From the NCBI RefSeq assembly GCF_022606295.1, contig NZ_JAHHZS010000020.1:25543-89542 (forward strand): a DNA stretch of 64,000 nt, written 5' to 3'. The translations under genes were made by a program, and so were the position numbers. The stretch comes from Arthrobacter bambusae (GTDB taxonomy: Bacteria; Actinomycetota; Actinomycetes; Actinomycetales; Micrococcaceae). This document shows, piece by piece, positions 47,930-58,097 of the stretch. Under the pieces are notes generated by a model. It was not told the DNA's origin. It was given only the letters and a program-made list of their open reading frames with translations, and searched no databases. How positions within the stretch are numbered: the stretch's first letter is position 1; every line of letters starts with the position of its first letter.

Positions 47930-49801
47930 ATGACGGAGAACATCCTCACCCAAAATCCCCATCGACCGGGCGCTGGAGCACGAAGTCCCGGCCGCGGCCC
48001 CGCCCGCCTCAATCCTGCGGACCGCACCCAGCTACAACAGCATCCCGTGAGCCTCAAGCGGATCGCGGCGCTGTTCACCCCGCACAAGGCGACTATCGCC
48101 GTCGTCGTACTTCTCATCAGCGCTTCCAGCATCATCGGCCTGGCGCAGCCGTTCCTGGTCCGCCACATCATCGACGTCGCGCTGCCCGGCAAGGATCTGC
48201 CGCTTCTCGCGTGGCTCGCCGCCGGATTGATCGCCGTGGCCGCCGCGACCGCGCTGATTGGCGTGCTGCAGACCTGGATGACCACGGGCATGGGCCAGAA
48301 GATCATGCACACCCTGCGCACTCGCTTGTTCACGCACCTGCAGCAGCAATCACTGGGATTCTTTACCCGGACCCGCAGCGGCGAGGTACAGTCGCGGTTG
48401 AACAACGACATTTCCGGCCTGCAGCAAGTCATCACCTCAACCGCGACCGGTGTTGCCTCCAACCTGACGACGGCCGTCGCCACCGCCATCGCCATGGTGG
48501 CCATTTCGCCCGGGCTCTCGCTCCTGTCCCTGATAGTGATCCCGCCAGCCGTTTGGTTCACCCGCCGGGTGGCCCTGCTCCGGCGCAACATCACGTCCAC
48601 GCTGCAGAGCGAACTGGCCACCATGAACACGCAGGTCGAGGAAGGGCTGTCGGTCTCCGGCGTCCGGCTCTCCAAAACCCTCGGTACCACCAAGCGCGAC
48701 GCACACCGCTACACGGAAAGCTCCAAACGGCTGATCGGCCTGGAGATGCGCTCCCAACTGGCAGGCCGCTGGCGGATGTCCACCATGGGCATCATCTTCT
48801 CGGCCATCCCGGCGCTGATCTACCTCGCCGCCGGGCTGCCCGTCACCAGCGGAGGCATGACCATCGGCACGCTCGTGGCGTTCACCGCCCTGCAGGGTGC
48901 CATCTTCCGCCCGGTCATGAGCTTGCTGGATCTCGGCGTCCAATGGGTCACGGCGATGGCCCTGTTCAGCCGCATCTTTGAGTACCTGGACCTGTCTCCG
49001 GAAATCACTCCCCCTGCGCGGCCCGTCCCGCTGGACCCGGCCGCAGTGCGCGGCGAGGTCCGCTTCGAGGGCGTCCGTTTCGCGTACGACGGCGGCACTG
49101 ACGTTCTGCTCGACGTCGACCTCACGCTCCCGGCCGGCACCAGTACCGCAATCGTGGGCCCCACAGGCTCCGGTAAATCGACGCTGGGCTCGCTGCTCCC
49201 GCGCCTGCATGACGCCACCGCCGGGCGGATCACCATCGACGGCGTGGATGTGCGCGACATCGCCCCGGAGGAGCTGACGAAAATAGTAGGCGTGGTGTCC
49301 CAGGAGACGTACCTGATTCACGACACCATCCGGGAGAACCTGCTCCTCGCTGCACCCGGCGCGGACGACGCCGTCCTGTGGAAGGCGCTGGCCTCGGCCC
49401 AGATCGCTGATCTGATCGCAAGCTTGCCCGACGGCCTGGACACGATGGTCGGGGCCCGGGGCCACCGGTTCTCCGGAGGAGAGCAGCAGCGCTTGGCCAT
49501 TGCCCGAACCATCCTGCGCAATCCCAAAGTGCTCGTCCTCGACGAGGCCACGTCCGCCCTGGACAACGCCACGGAAGCCCATGTCCAGGCGGCGCTCGAC
49601 CGGTTGGCGGTTGGCCGGACTACCCTGACCATCGCCCACAGGCTCTCGACGGTGGAGAAAGCCGATCAGCTCGCAGTGCTCTCGGGCGGCGCGATCGTGG
49701 AGTTCGGAACTCCCGGGCAGCTTCGCGATACCGGCGGCGCGTATGCGCGGCTTGTCGAAGCCGGGGAAACTGTGCAGTTGGCCGGGTCCGAGGCGGCCTG
49801 A
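47930..49801 (+). CDS. ABC transporter, permease/ATP-binding fusion (multidrug exporter type)
   Basis: 623 residues. Six membrane segments (about 40-310) precede one nucleotide-binding domain: Walker A GPTGSGKSTLGSLLP (about 410), Q-loop VVSQETYLIHDTI, signature FSGGEQQRLAIARTIL (about 513), Walker B VLVLDEATSALDNATE, and H-loop IAHRLSTVEKADQLAVL. This is a half-transporter that would work as a dimer, exporting lipids or drugs. A GGAGG ribosome binding site precedes the ATG. MarR-family gene is divergent. Confidence 0.93.
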   Translation: MTENILTQNPHRPGAGARSPGRGPARLNPADRTQLQQHPVSLKRIAALFTPHKATIAVVVLLISASSIIGLAQPFLVRHIIDVALPGKDLPLLAWLAAGLIAVAAATALIGVLQTWMTTGMGQKIMHTLRTRLFTHLQQQSLGFFTRTRSGEVQSRLNNDISGLQQVITSTATGVASNLTTAVATAIAMVAISPGLSLLSLIVIPPAVWFTRRVALLRRNITSTLQSELATMNTQVEEGLSVSGVRLSKTLGTTKRDAHRYTESSKRLIGLEMRSQLAGRWRMSTMGIIFSAIPALIYLAAGLPVTSGGMTIGTLVAFTALQGAIFRPVMSLLDLGVQWVTAMALFSRIFEYLDLSPEITPPARPVPLDPAAVRGEVRFEGVRFAYDGGTDVLLDVDLTLPAGTSTAIVGPTGSGKSTLGSLLPRLHDATAGRITIDGVDVRDIAPEELTKIVGVVSQETYLIHDTIRENLLLAAPGADDAVLWKALASAQIADLIASLPDGLDTMVGARGHRFSGGEQQRLAIARTILRNPKVLVLDEATSALDNATEAHVQAALDRLAVGRTTLTIAHRLSTVEKADQLAVLSGGAIVEFGTPGQLRDTGGAYARLVEAGETVQLAGSEAA

Positions 49802-49810
49802 AAGCCCGCC

Positions 49811-50488
49811 TCACGGCATGAAGCGGTACCCGATCCCCACCTCGGTGATCAGGTGGCGCGGGTTCCCGGGCTCCAGTTCGAGTTTCCGCCGGAGCTGCGC
49901 CATGTACACGCGCAGGTAATTGGCTTCCTTGGCATAGGCCGGGCCCCAGACCTCGCTGAGGAGCTGCTGTTGGGTGATCAGTTTCTCGGGATTGCGCACG
50001 AAGAGATCCACGATCCTCCACTCCGTCGGCGTCAGCCGGACGTCCTCGCCGTCGCGCGTTACGCGTCTCATGGCCAGGTCCACCGTGAACGCTTCAGTCA
50101 CGAGCACAGGCGCTTCTTCGCCCGGATCCGTGGTGCGCCGCAGTATGGCTCGGAGGCGCGCCAGCAGTTCGTCGAGCCCGAACGGCTTGGTGATGTAGTC
50201 GTCCGCTCCGGCGTCAAGGGCTTCCACCTTGTCGTCGGAGCCGTGACGCGCGGAGAGGACCAGGATGGGCACGCTGCTCCACTCACGCAGGCGCGAGATG
50301 ACCGTGGTTCCGTCGATGTCTGGCAAGCCCAGGTCGAGGATCAAGACGCCCACCGGGTGCTGGGCGGCAGAGCGCAAGGCCGATTCGCCGTCGGACGCGG
50401 TGGCCACGGTGTAGCCGTGGGCTTGGAGCGTAATCCGCAACGCCTTGACGATATGGGGATCGTCGTCCACTACCAGGACGTTGCTCAT
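49811..50488 (-). CDS. kdpE: KdpE response regulator
   Basis: 225 residues, OmpR/PhoB family. Receiver domain starts VLVVDDDPHIVKALRIT, phosphoacceptor Asp52 in VLILDLGLPDIDGTTVI, Lys in DDYITKPFGLDELLARL; the C-terminal winged-helix DNA-binding domain has LTPTEWRIVDLFVRNPEKL and YLRVYMAQLRRKLE. With KdpD it switches on kdpFABC under potassium limitation. ATG overlaps the end of kdpD by four bases. Confidence 0.95.
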   Translation of the reverse strand: MSNVLVVDDDPHIVKALRITLQAHGYTVATASDGESALRSAAQHPVGVLILDLGLPDIDGTTVISRLREWSSVPILVLSARHGSDDKVEALDAGADDYITKPFGLDELLARLRAILRRTTDPGEEAPVLVTEAFTVDLAMRRVTRDGEDVRLTPTEWRIVDLFVRNPEKLITQQQLLSEVWGPAYAKEANYLRVYMAQLRRKLELEPGNPRHLITEVGIGYRFMP

Positions 50489-53127
50489 AGGGCCTCCCTG
50501 GTGGCGCTATCCGGACTGCCCGACGGCGGCACATGGCGGCGTTGCAAGAGAACCGATTGCGCTTCCATGGGAGCTTGCGCCTCCTCGTGCGGGAAGGCGA
50601 CCCCCGTGGACAACGGAAGCCGGATCACCATGGTCAGTCCGCCGCCCGGAGTCTCTTCCGCGGTGAGGGTGCCTCCCATCGCTTCCGTGAATCCCTTGGC
50701 CACGGCGAGCCCCAAGCCAACCCCGGTAGTGGAAGGGACGTCGTTGAGCCGCTGGAACGGCTGGAACATCCTGACCACGCTTTCGGCGGGGACTCCTTGG
50801 CCGTGGTCGATGATGCGCAGTTCTCCGGACGGCCTCCCGTCCAGGCTGGACGAACTGAAGCCACCCGCGGCTCCCACCAGCACAACATCGGAATCCGGGG
50901 CGTACTTGATGGCGTTCTCCACGATGTTGGCGATGACGCGCTCCAGCATGCCGGCGTCGGCGTCGATCTCCGGCATATTTCCCGGCAGGTCCACCCGCAC
51001 CCGGCCCGGCGGCATGCCATGGAGGGCGGTGGGGATCACTTCATACCAGCGCACCGGGCGAATGAGGGCATTCACCGAGTCCGAGGTAATGCGGGACATG
51101 TCCAGGAGGTTCCCCACGAGGACGTCCAGCCTGTCCGAGCATTCCTCGATGGTTGCCAACAGTTCCTGTTCCTCCTCGGGTGTGTAGTGGACGTTGCTTT
51201 GCCGCAAGCCGCCTACAGCCAACTTGATCCCGGCCAGCGGAGTCCGCAAATCATGGGAAACGGCACGCAGGATGGATGTGCGCATGGTGTTGCTCTCGGC
51301 CAAACGCATGACCTCACGCCGGCTCGCCGCCAGCTGTCGCCGCTCGAGTTGCGCCGAAAGATGCGCGCCGAAGGCGCTAAGCAAGCGGCTGTCGCTGGCC
51401 GGCAGGATGCGGCCGGACAGGACCAGCCGGGTTCCGGCGTCGATCTGTTCGGTGTTTTCGCCGCCGTCGCCGGGGAACGGCGCAGCCTCACCGGCCTTCG
51501 CGACGAGGCGCCAGCCGGCGTTCGCAGCGCCGGCGGAACCCGCGGCCCGGTACAACGCCGCGCCGCGCATCTGGAATACGTCCAGCGCCTGCTTCAAAAG
51601 TCCTTCGACGGTGTCCTCCGCGCTCGATGCTCCGCGCGTCAGGTCACCCAGGGTGGCGGCCTCGGCACGCGCGCGGGCGGCTTCCTTGGAACGCCTCGCC
51701 GAGACGTCCACGACGGCGGCCACAGCTGCCGAAACGCCCACGAAGACCAGTAAGGCAAGGATGTTCTCGGGGTCGCTGATGGTCAGGGTCCCCACGGGCG
51801 GTATGGAGAAGAAGTTCACCAACAGGCTGCTCCACAAGGCACCGAGCAAAGCGGGCCACAACCCACCGACCAGCGCCACGGCAACCGAGCCCGTCAGCTG
51901 GACGAGCACCGTCGTCGCAATGCTGTGCGTGGGGCTCGCGGCCAGGAGGAGCTGCAAAAGAACCGGAAGGACCACCGCCATGGCGAACCCGACGATCACC
52001 CGCGTGCGGCCAAGGTCGCGCTGCCGCGGACGGTCGACGCCCCGTCCACCCAAAGGATGCGAAACCATGTGCACGTCAATATCGCCGGAGTCCCGCACCA
52101 CCCGGTTGCCGATCCCGCGGCCCGTCAGCCGGGCGACGAGGCTCCGGCGTCGCGAAATCCCGACGACGATCTGCGTCGCGTTCACGCTGCGCGCGAAGTC
52201 AAGCAAAGCCTTGGCCGGATCCTCCCCCGCCACCGTGTGGTAGCTGCCACCCAAATCCCGGACCAACAAGCGCTGGGCTTCCAACGCCTGCGGGGATTCC
52301 GACGCCACGCCATCCGCGGCGCGGACGTGCACCGCGAGCAAGTCGCCGCCGTTGACGCGCTTGAGGATCCGGGCGGCCCGGCGGACGAGGACTTCCCCTT
52401 CGGGACCGCCCGTGAGCCCGATGACGATGCGTTCGCGGGCGGGCCAGCTCGCCTCGATCCCCTGTTCCGAACGGTACTTCGCGAGCCCTTCATCCACGCG
52501 GTCGGCCAGCCACAGCAGCGCCAGTTCCCGCAAAGCCGTCAGGTTGCCCATCCGGAAGTAGTTGGACAACGCGGCGTCGATCTTGTCCGCCGAGTAGATC
52601 TTGCCGTCGCCCAAACGCTGCCGCAGCAGCTCCGGTGAGATGTCGACAAGGTGGATCTGGTCCGCACGCCGCACGACGTCGTCGGGCACTGTTTCCGCCT
52701 GCCGGACGTCGGTGATGGCACTCACGACGTCACCGAGGGATGCCAGATGCTGCACGTTGACGGTGGAGAGGACGTTGATTCCGGCGTTGAGCAATTCCTC
52801 GACGTCCTGCCAACGCTTGGGGTTGCGGCTTCCGGGGATGTTCGAGTGGGCGTATTCATCGACGACGGCGGTGCGCGGCTTGCGTGCCAGGACCGCGTCG
52901 ACGTCCATCTCTTCAAAGCTGGTATCCCGATACGCGATTCTGTGCGGAGGAATGACTTCCAGCCCGTCCATCAAGGCCCGGGTGTCGCTGCGCCCGTGGT
53001 CCATGGCGAAAGCCACCACCACGTCTTCGCCACGCCCGCGCAGCCGGTGGGCTTCTTCAAGCATGGCGTAGGTCTTCCCCACCCCCGGGGCTGCCCCGAG
53101 GAAAATGCGCAGCGTTGCCCGTGCCAT
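50485..53127 (-). CDS. kdpD: KdpD sensor histidine kinase
   Basis: 880 residues. The N-terminal KdpD domain contains Walker A GAAPGVGKTYAMLEEAH (11-27), followed by the universal-stress-like module, then four membrane segments in the middle (about 400-500), a GAF-like region, and the histidine kinase with H-box LRAVSHDLRTPLAGIKLAVG (about 625) and N/G boxes NIVENAIKYAPDS, IIDHGQGVP and GVGLGLAVAKGF. It senses potassium or osmotic state and phosphorylates KdpE. Overlaps kdpE by four bases. Confidence 0.95.
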   Translation of the reverse strand: MARATLRIFLGAAPGVGKTYAMLEEAHRLRGRGEDVVVAFAMDHGRSDTRALMDGLEVIPPHRIAYRDTSFEEMDVDAVLARKPRTAVVDEYAHSNIPGSRNPKRWQDVEELLNAGINVLSTVNVQHLASLGDVVSAITDVRQAETVPDDVVRRADQIHLVDISPELLRQRLGDGKIYSADKIDAALSNYFRMGNLTALRELALLWLADRVDEGLAKYRSEQGIEASWPARERIVIGLTGGPEGEVLVRRAARILKRVNGGDLLAVHVRAADGVASESPQALEAQRLLVRDLGGSYHTVAGEDPAKALLDFARSVNATQIVVGISRRRSLVARLTGRGIGNRVVRDSGDIDVHMVSHPLGGRGVDRPRQRDLGRTRVIVGFAMAVVLPVLLQLLLAASPTHSIATTVLVQLTGSVAVALVGGLWPALLGALWSSLLVNFFSIPPVGTLTISDPENILALLVFVGVSAAVAAVVDVSARRSKEAARARAEAATLGDLTRGASSAEDTVEGLLKQALDVFQMRGAALYRAAGSAGAANAGWRLVAKAGEAAPFPGDGGENTEQIDAGTRLVLSGRILPASDSRLLSAFGAHLSAQLERRQLAASRREVMRLAESNTMRTSILRAVSHDLRTPLAGIKLAVGGLRQSNVHYTPEEEQELLATIEECSDRLDVLVGNLLDMSRITSDSVNALIRPVRWYEVIPTALHGMPPGRVRVDLPGNMPEIDADAGMLERVIANIVENAIKYAPDSDVVLVGAAGGFSSSSLDGRPSGELRIIDHGQGVPAESVVRMFQPFQRLNDVPSTTGVGLGLAVAKGFTEAMGGTLTAEETPGGGLTMVIRLPLSTGVAFPHEEAQAPMEAQSVLLQRRHVPPSGSPDSATREAL

Positions 53128-53200
53128 GTGGTCATTCTTTCACTTGTTGAACGCGGGGGGGTGCCCGCGGGGCCGGCCGCGCCCACTTGGTCGGTTTCCT

Positions 53201-53809
53201 CTATTTGACGGCCGCTGCGGCGACGTCCAGGTTCAACTCCGTGACGTTCACGGACGGCTGCCCCAGGAAGGCCTCGAGTCCCGTGACCGTGCGGCGGTCC
53301 ACCATGGCCTGGACCGTCTCAGGACTCAGCCCGTGTGCCTTGGCCACCCTGGGCACCTGCAGGCGGGCATATGCCACCGAGATCTGCGGGTCCAGCCCGG
53401 AACCGCTCGCCGTGACGGCGTCGGCTGGGACGTCGGATTCCTTGACCCCCTCTGCGGCGGCGACGGCGGCGCGGTTGGCTTTGATGGCGTCAAGCAGTTT
53501 GGGATCGTTGGGTCCCAGGTTGCTGGCGGTGGACGCCCCCGGGTCCCATTTCGCCGCCGAGGGGCGGGCGTGGAACCACAACGGATTCTGGATGCCGGCG
53601 TCGTTGGCGGAGACTTGCGCAATCAGTGCGGAAGCTGCGGGCTTTCCGGATGCGTCCCGCACGATGGAGCCGTTGGCTTGGAAGGGCGCAACGGCCTGGC
53701 CGATACCGAAAATCGCCAGGGGGTAGATCAATCCAAGGACCACAGTGGCCAGGAGCAGGAAGCGGAGGGCCGTTCCTGCTTGCCGAAGATAGCCGGGAAG
53801 GGTGTTCAT
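53201..53809 (-). CDS. kdpC: KdpC, potassium-transporting ATPase C subunit
   Basis: 202 residues. One N-terminal membrane segment (FLLLATVVLGLIYPLAIFGI), then the periplasmic-side assembly domain with ALIAQVSANDAGIQNPLWFH and QISVAYARLQVPRVAKAHGL. It stabilises the KdpA-KdpB complex. The ATG is nine bases past the kdpB stop. Confidence 0.94.
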   Translation of the reverse strand: MNTLPGYLRQAGTALRFLLLATVVLGLIYPLAIFGIGQAVAPFQANGSIVRDASGKPAASALIAQVSANDAGIQNPLWFHARPSAAKWDPGASTASNLGPNDPKLLDAIKANRAAVAAAEGVKESDVPADAVTASGSGLDPQISVAYARLQVPRVAKAHGLSPETVQAMVDRRTVTGLEAFLGQPSVNVTELNLDVAAAAVK

Positions 53810-53818
53810 GATTCTCTC

Positions 53819-55945
53819 CTAGCCGATGCCGGGGATGAGGGAAATGAGCAGGTCGATGAGCTTGATCCCGATGAAGGGAGCCACAAGGCCGCCGAGGCCG
53901 TAGATGGCCAGGTTCCTGGCGAGCGCCTGGTTCGCCGAAACGGCACGGTATTTGACGCCGCGCAGGGCGAGCGGAACCAGGGCGATGATGATCAAGGCGT
54001 TGAAGATCACCGCGGACAGGATGGCCGAGGAAGGCGACGCCAGGCCCATGATGTTCAATCGGGCAAGCCCTGGAAATACAGAGGTGAACAGCGCCGGAAC
54101 GATCGCGAAGTACTTTGCGACGTCGTTCGCCACCGAGAACGTGGTCAGGGCGCCGCGGGTGATGAGCAGCTGTTTGCCGATGCCCACAATGTTGATGAGC
54201 TTGGTGGGATCCGAGTCCAGGTCGACCATGTTTGCGGCTTCCTTGGCGGCCGGCGTGCCCGAGTTCATGGCGACGCCGACATCCGCCGCGGCCAGCGCGG
54301 GGGCGTCGTTGGTGCCGTCTCCGGTCATGGCTACCAGCCGGCCGTGCGCCTGCTCGTCCTTGATGACAGCAAGCTTGTCTTCGGGGGTGGCCTCGGCGAC
54401 GAAATCGTCGACGCCGGACTCCGCAGCAATTGCTTTGGCCGTGATGGGGTTGTCGCCCGTGATCATCACCGTCCGGATGCCCATCCGGCGCAGTTCGGCG
54501 AAGCGGGCGTGCATCCCCGGCTTGACCACATCGGCGAGGTGGATCGTGCCGAGGACCCGGGCCCCGCCGTCGTGCCCGACGCCGGCCACCAACAGCGGTG
54601 TGCCGCCCTGGGCGGAGATTTCCCGCACCTTCCGGTCCACCTCGGCAGGCGTCTGGCCGCCGGCATCCGCCACGAACTTCGCGACGGCGGTTGCCGCGCC
54701 CTTGCGGATCTTCCGTCCGTCGAGATCCAGGCCGCTCATGCGCGTGCTCGCACTGAACTCGACAACCGCAAACTCTTCCGAGCCCTTCAGGAGTGCGGCG
54801 AGGTCCGGGCCGCCGACGCCCTTTTCCGCCGCGAGATCCACGATCGAGCGTCCCTCCGGCGTCTCATCAGCCAGGCTCGACAGGCGTGCCGCTTCGATGA
54901 GTTCGGACCGCTCGACGTCATGGGCCGGGAAGAAGTTGACCGCCCGGCGGTTGCCGTAGGTGATGGTGCCGGTCTTGTCGAGCAGCAGGGTGGTGATGTC
55001 TCCCGCGGTCTCCACGGCGCGGCCGGACGTGGCCAGGACATTGTGCTGCACCAAGCGGTCCATGCCGGCGATGCCGATGGCCGGCACGAGCGCCCCGATC
55101 GTCGTCGGGATCAGGCAGACGAGCAGCGCCACCAGCACGATCGGCGACGGCGTTGCCCCCGGCAGCGAAGCGAACGGTGCCAAGCTCATGGTGACTGCAA
55201 GGAAGACGATGGTCAGCGAGACAAGGAGGACGTGGAGTGCGATTTCGTTGGGCGTCTTTTGCCGGACGGCGCCTTCCACAAGCTTGATCATCCGGTCGAT
55301 GAACGTTTCGCCCGCTTCAGCTGTAATGCGAACGGCGATGCGGTCCGAAAGGACCTTGGTGCCGCCGGTTACCGAGGAGCGGTCGCCGCCGGATTCACGG
55401 ATCACTGGCGCCGATTCACCGGTGATGGTGGATTCGTCCACGCTCGCCAGGCCTTCGATGATCTCGCCATCGGAAGGGATGACGTCCCCGGCTTCGCACA
55501 TCACGACGTCGTTCTTCCGCAGTTCCGTTCCCGGCACTTCCTTGAGGGTGCCGTCCTCCAGCCGAAGCCGGGCAACGACGCCTTTCCTGCTGGCCCGGAG
55601 ACTGTCTGCTTGGGCCTTGCCGCGGCCCTCGGCGATGGCTTCCGACAAGGTACCGAAGAGCACTGTCAGCCAAAGCCAGATCGTCACCGAGATGCCGAAC
55701 ACGGCGGGTTTGAGGATGCAGATGGCGGTGCAGAGAGCAGCACCGACCAGCACGGTGAACATCACGGGCGAATGGATCATCTGGCGCGGACCCAGCTTCC
55801 GCACTGCGACCGGCAGGGCGGTTCGGATGCTGGCAAAGTCCAGCTTCGCCGGCGCTTTGGTGTGGTGTTTGTGCTCCCCCGGAGTGCCCAGGGGGTTTCC
55901 GTCTGCGTAGGTCTGGGCGGCGGTGTCCGTTGTGGACGGGGTCAT
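53819..55945 (-). CDS. kdpB: KdpB, potassium-transporting P-type ATPase B subunit
   Basis: 708 residues. P-type ATPase motifs: [20 protein letters not shown] (actuator TGES), phosphorylation site [19 protein letters not shown] (Asp about 322), [20 protein letters not shown] (hinge), and [20 protein letters not shown]. It couples ATP hydrolysis to K+ pumping through KdpA. The ATG overlaps the kdpA stop (ATGA). Confidence 0.96.
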   Translation of the reverse strand: MTPSTTDTAAQTYADGNPLGTPGEHKHHTKAPAKLDFASIRTALPVAVRKLGPRQMIHSPVMFTVLVGAALCTAICILKPAVFGISVTIWLWLTVLFGTLSEAIAEGRGKAQADSLRASRKGVVARLRLEDGTLKEVPGTELRKNDVVMCEAGDVIPSDGEIIEGLASVDESTITGESAPVIRESGGDRSSVTGGTKVLSDRIAVRITAEAGETFIDRMIKLVEGAVRQKTPNEIALHVLLVSLTIVFLAVTMSLAPFASLPGATPSPIVLVALLVCLIPTTIGALVPAIGIAGMDRLVQHNVLATSGRAVETAGDITTLLLDKTGTITYGNRRAVNFFPAHDVERSELIEAARLSSLADETPEGRSIVDLAAEKGVGGPDLAALLKGSEEFAVVEFSASTRMSGLDLDGRKIRKGAATAVAKFVADAGGQTPAEVDRKVREISAQGGTPLLVAGVGHDGGARVLGTIHLADVVKPGMHARFAELRRMGIRTVMITGDNPITAKAIAAESGVDDFVAEATPEDKLAVIKDEQAHGRLVAMTGDGTNDAPALAAADVGVAMNSGTPAAKEAANMVDLDSDPTKLINIVGIGKQLLITRGALTTFSVANDVAKYFAIVPALFTSVFPGLARLNIMGLASPSSAILSAVIFNALIIIALVPLALRGVKYRAVSANQALARNLAIYGLGGLVAPFIGIKLIDLLISLIPGIG

Positions 55946-57609
55946 TTGAGGAGTCCTTCTGCGAGGGGGCCCAGGGCGAGGGCAGGGAAGTAGCTCAACG
56001 CCGTCATGATCACGGTGACGGAGAGCAGGAGCGAACCGAAGAGCCAGCCATGGGTGGGCACTGTTCCGGAGGATGCCGGGATCTTGGGTTGTTTGGCCAT
56101 GGAACCCGCCAGGGCCAGCACCAGCACGATGGGCAGATAGCGGCCCAGGAGCATGGCGATTCCCATGATGGTGGACAGGTAGGGGCCGGAGGTGGTGATG
56201 CCGGCGAACGCGGAGCCATTGTTGTTGGCTCCGGAGGTGAACGCGTAGAGCACCTCACTGAATTGGTGCGGACCGGAGGCAGGCGCGTTGGCCATGGCGT
56301 CCGGAAGCAGGACTGTGATTCCGGCCGTGGCCAGCACCACCACCGGCGTCACGAGGATGTACATGGCTGCGAGCTTCATTTCCCGTGGCCCGATCTTCTT
56401 GCCAAGGAATTCCGGTGTGCGGCCCACCATGAGCCCGGCGATGAACACGGAGACGATCGCAAGGATGAGCAGGCCATAAAGCCCTGACCCCGTGCCGCCG
56501 GGGGCCACTTCACCGAGCATCATGTTCACCATGGCCACGCCGCCGGCCAGAGGCGGCAGGGAATCGTGGGCCACGTTGATTGCTCCTGTTGAAGTCAGGG
56601 TGGTGGCGGTGGCAAAGATGGAGCTCTGGGCCGCGCCGAAGCGCTGTTCAAAGCCCTCGCCCAAACCGCCGGCTGCCGCGGTTGCCGTTCCCGCAGCGCC
56701 TGCAACGGCCCAGCCCATCAGCACCGTGGACGTCAGCCAGAGCGTGCCCATGACGCCGACTATCGTGTACCCCTGCCGCTGGTCCCCCACCATGCGGCCA
56801 TAGGCGTACGGCAATGCGGAAGGAATGAGCAGGATCAGGAAGACTTCGAACATGCTGATGAAGACGTTCGGGTTCTCGAACGGGTGCGAGGAATTGGCAT
56901 TGAAGTAGCCACCGCCGTTCGTGCCGAGGATCTTGATGGCCTCTTGGGAGGCTACCGGGCCGCCGGGGATGGTCTGGGTGACGCCTGTTGCTTGATTGAC
57001 GACGTCGGTGGACCAGAAATTCTGCACCACACCGCCGATCACCATCACGATGGCCGCGAGCGCAGCCATCGGGAGCAGCACGCGGAACGAAGTGCGAGCC
57101 AGGTCCACCCAGAAATTCCCCAGCCTGTCCGTCCGGGTCCGCGCGATGCCGCGGATCAGGGCGACCACCACCACGATTCCGACGGCGGCGGAGAGGAAGT
57201 TCTGCACGGCCAGCAAGCACATCTGCGCGAAGATGCCCATGGTGGTCTCCGGCGTGTACGTCTGCCAGTTCGTGTTCGTAGCAAAGGAGATGGCCGTGTT
57301 CATGGCCGTCCAAGGATCCACGCCAGGGAGGGAGTTGTTCCCGGGGAGGACGCCTTGGAGCCGTTGGAGAAGGAAGACCAGCAGGATGGACACGGCAGAG
57401 AAGACCAGGACACTGCGCAGGTATATCGACCAGCGCTGTTCGGTATTTGGGTCCACCCCGGACCATCGGTAGAACAGCCGTTCCACCCGCGTTGACTTCT
57501 TGCCCTCAAACACGCTGGCGAGGTAAACGCCCAGCGGTTTGTGCACCAAGATCAGCAGCAAAAGCAGAACGGCTACCTGGGTGACGAAGGAGGCAATGCT
57601 GAAAACCAT
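55942..57609 (-). CDS. kdpA: KdpA, potassium-binding and translocating subunit
   Basis: 555 residues, about ten membrane segments. Selectivity-filter loops are recognisable: [38 protein letters not shown], and [20 protein letters not shown]. It forms the K+ channel-like part of the KdpFABC pump. It starts seven bases after the KdpF stop. Confidence 0.95.
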   Translation of the reverse strand: MVFSIASFVTQVAVLLLLLILVHKPLGVYLASVFEGKKSTRVERLFYRWSGVDPNTEQRWSIYLRSVLVFSAVSILLVFLLQRLQGVLPGNNSLPGVDPWTAMNTAISFATNTNWQTYTPETTMGIFAQMCLLAVQNFLSAAVGIVVVVALIRGIARTRTDRLGNFWVDLARTSFRVLLPMAALAAIVMVIGGVVQNFWSTDVVNQATGVTQTIPGGPVASQEAIKILGTNGGGYFNANSSHPFENPNVFISMFEVFLILLIPSALPYAYGRMVGDQRQGYTIVGVMGTLWLTSTVLMGWAVAGAAGTATAAAGGLGEGFEQRFGAAQSSIFATATTLTSTGAINVAHDSLPPLAGGVAMVNMMLGEVAPGGTGSGLYGLLILAIVSVFIAGLMVGRTPEFLGKKIGPREMKLAAMYILVTPVVVLATAGITVLLPDAMANAPASGPHQFSEVLYAFTSGANNNGSAFAGITTSGPYLSTIMGIAMLLGRYLPIVLVLALAGSMAKQPKIPASSGTVPTHGWLFGSLLLSVTVIMTALSYFPALALGPLAEGLLK

Positions 57610-57615
57610 CCGGGA

Positions 57616-57696
57616 TCACCACTTTTCCGGGTGGATCAAGACGGCCAGCAGGTAGCCGAACAAACACAGGCCTGCGATGAACAGGACCAACCACAT
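57616..57696 (-). CDS. kdpF: KdpF-like small membrane peptide
   Basis: 26 residues, one membrane segment (MWLVLFIAGLCLFGYLLAVL, ending IHPEKW), the pattern of KdpF (LxxGYLxxxLxxPExF/W). It ends just ahead of kdpA and stabilises the pump. A GTG codon directly before the ATG could also be used as the start. Confidence 0.85.
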   Translation of the reverse strand: MWLVLFIAGLCLFGYLLAVLIHPEKW

Positions 57697-57710
57697 CACG
57701 GCGTCCGCGC

Positions 57711-57824
57711 TCACTGCCCGTTCACCGGCCCATCGCCGTCGACGATTTTGCCCAGCAGGTGGGCAATCCACATCACGATCCCCATGGACACCACGAAGAT
57801 CCCCACAACAGCCACGTCGGCCAT
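57711..57824 (-). CDS. Small membrane protein at the start of the kdp operon
   Basis: 37 residues, one membrane segment: MADVAVVGIFVVSMGIVMWI, then AHLLGKIVDGDGPVNGQ. AAAGGAC lies eight bases before the ATG. It precedes kdpF in the same orientation and would be the first gene of the operon. Not a standard Kdp subunit; it may act as an additional peptide of the pump or a sensor (inference). Confidence 0.6.
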   Translation of the reverse strand: MADVAVVGIFVVSMGIVMWIAHLLGKIVDGDGPVNGQ

Positions 57825-58097
57825 TGGAACGTCCTTTCATTCGTGCCCCGTTTGCGGGGCTGATGCCAGTCAACTCCTTGGCTTGACGTGAAAAGCGGTT
57901 CCTGATGGTTCCTTAACACCGCGGGGCCGAATCTTGACGGCTTCTTAACAGGCGTGGCTTCTTTCGGCCGCCCTGCGGCCTCCGCGACATCGACGTTAAG
58001 GATTCATCAAGATCGGCTTCAACCAGCGAAAACACCTGTAGTCGGTGCTATCTTCAGCAATGATCGCGGTGCCTGCGCGTCGCGCGGAAAGGACACC
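57825..58097. promoter_or_regulatory. Divergent kdp / APC permease control region
   Basis: 273 bases. It contains a hairpin GCCCCG-TTTG-CGGGGC (57845-57860) ahead of the kdp leader peptide gene, the direct repeat GGTTCCT at 57897-57903 and 57907-57913 (10-bp period), and TTCCTTAACA / CTTCTTAACA (57909-57918 and 57941-57950) 32 bases apart. These are candidates for KdpE binding. No other gene is seen. Confidence 0.45.

Noticed and set aside
53105..55993. A 962-codon plus-strand frame
   Set aside because: Antisense to kdpC and kdpB, composition is that of a shadow frame.
57960..58097. A c-di-AMP (ydaO-type) riboswitch before the KimA-like gene
   Set aside because: Looked for the conserved ydaO core in the leader of the permease gene; it is not recognisable.
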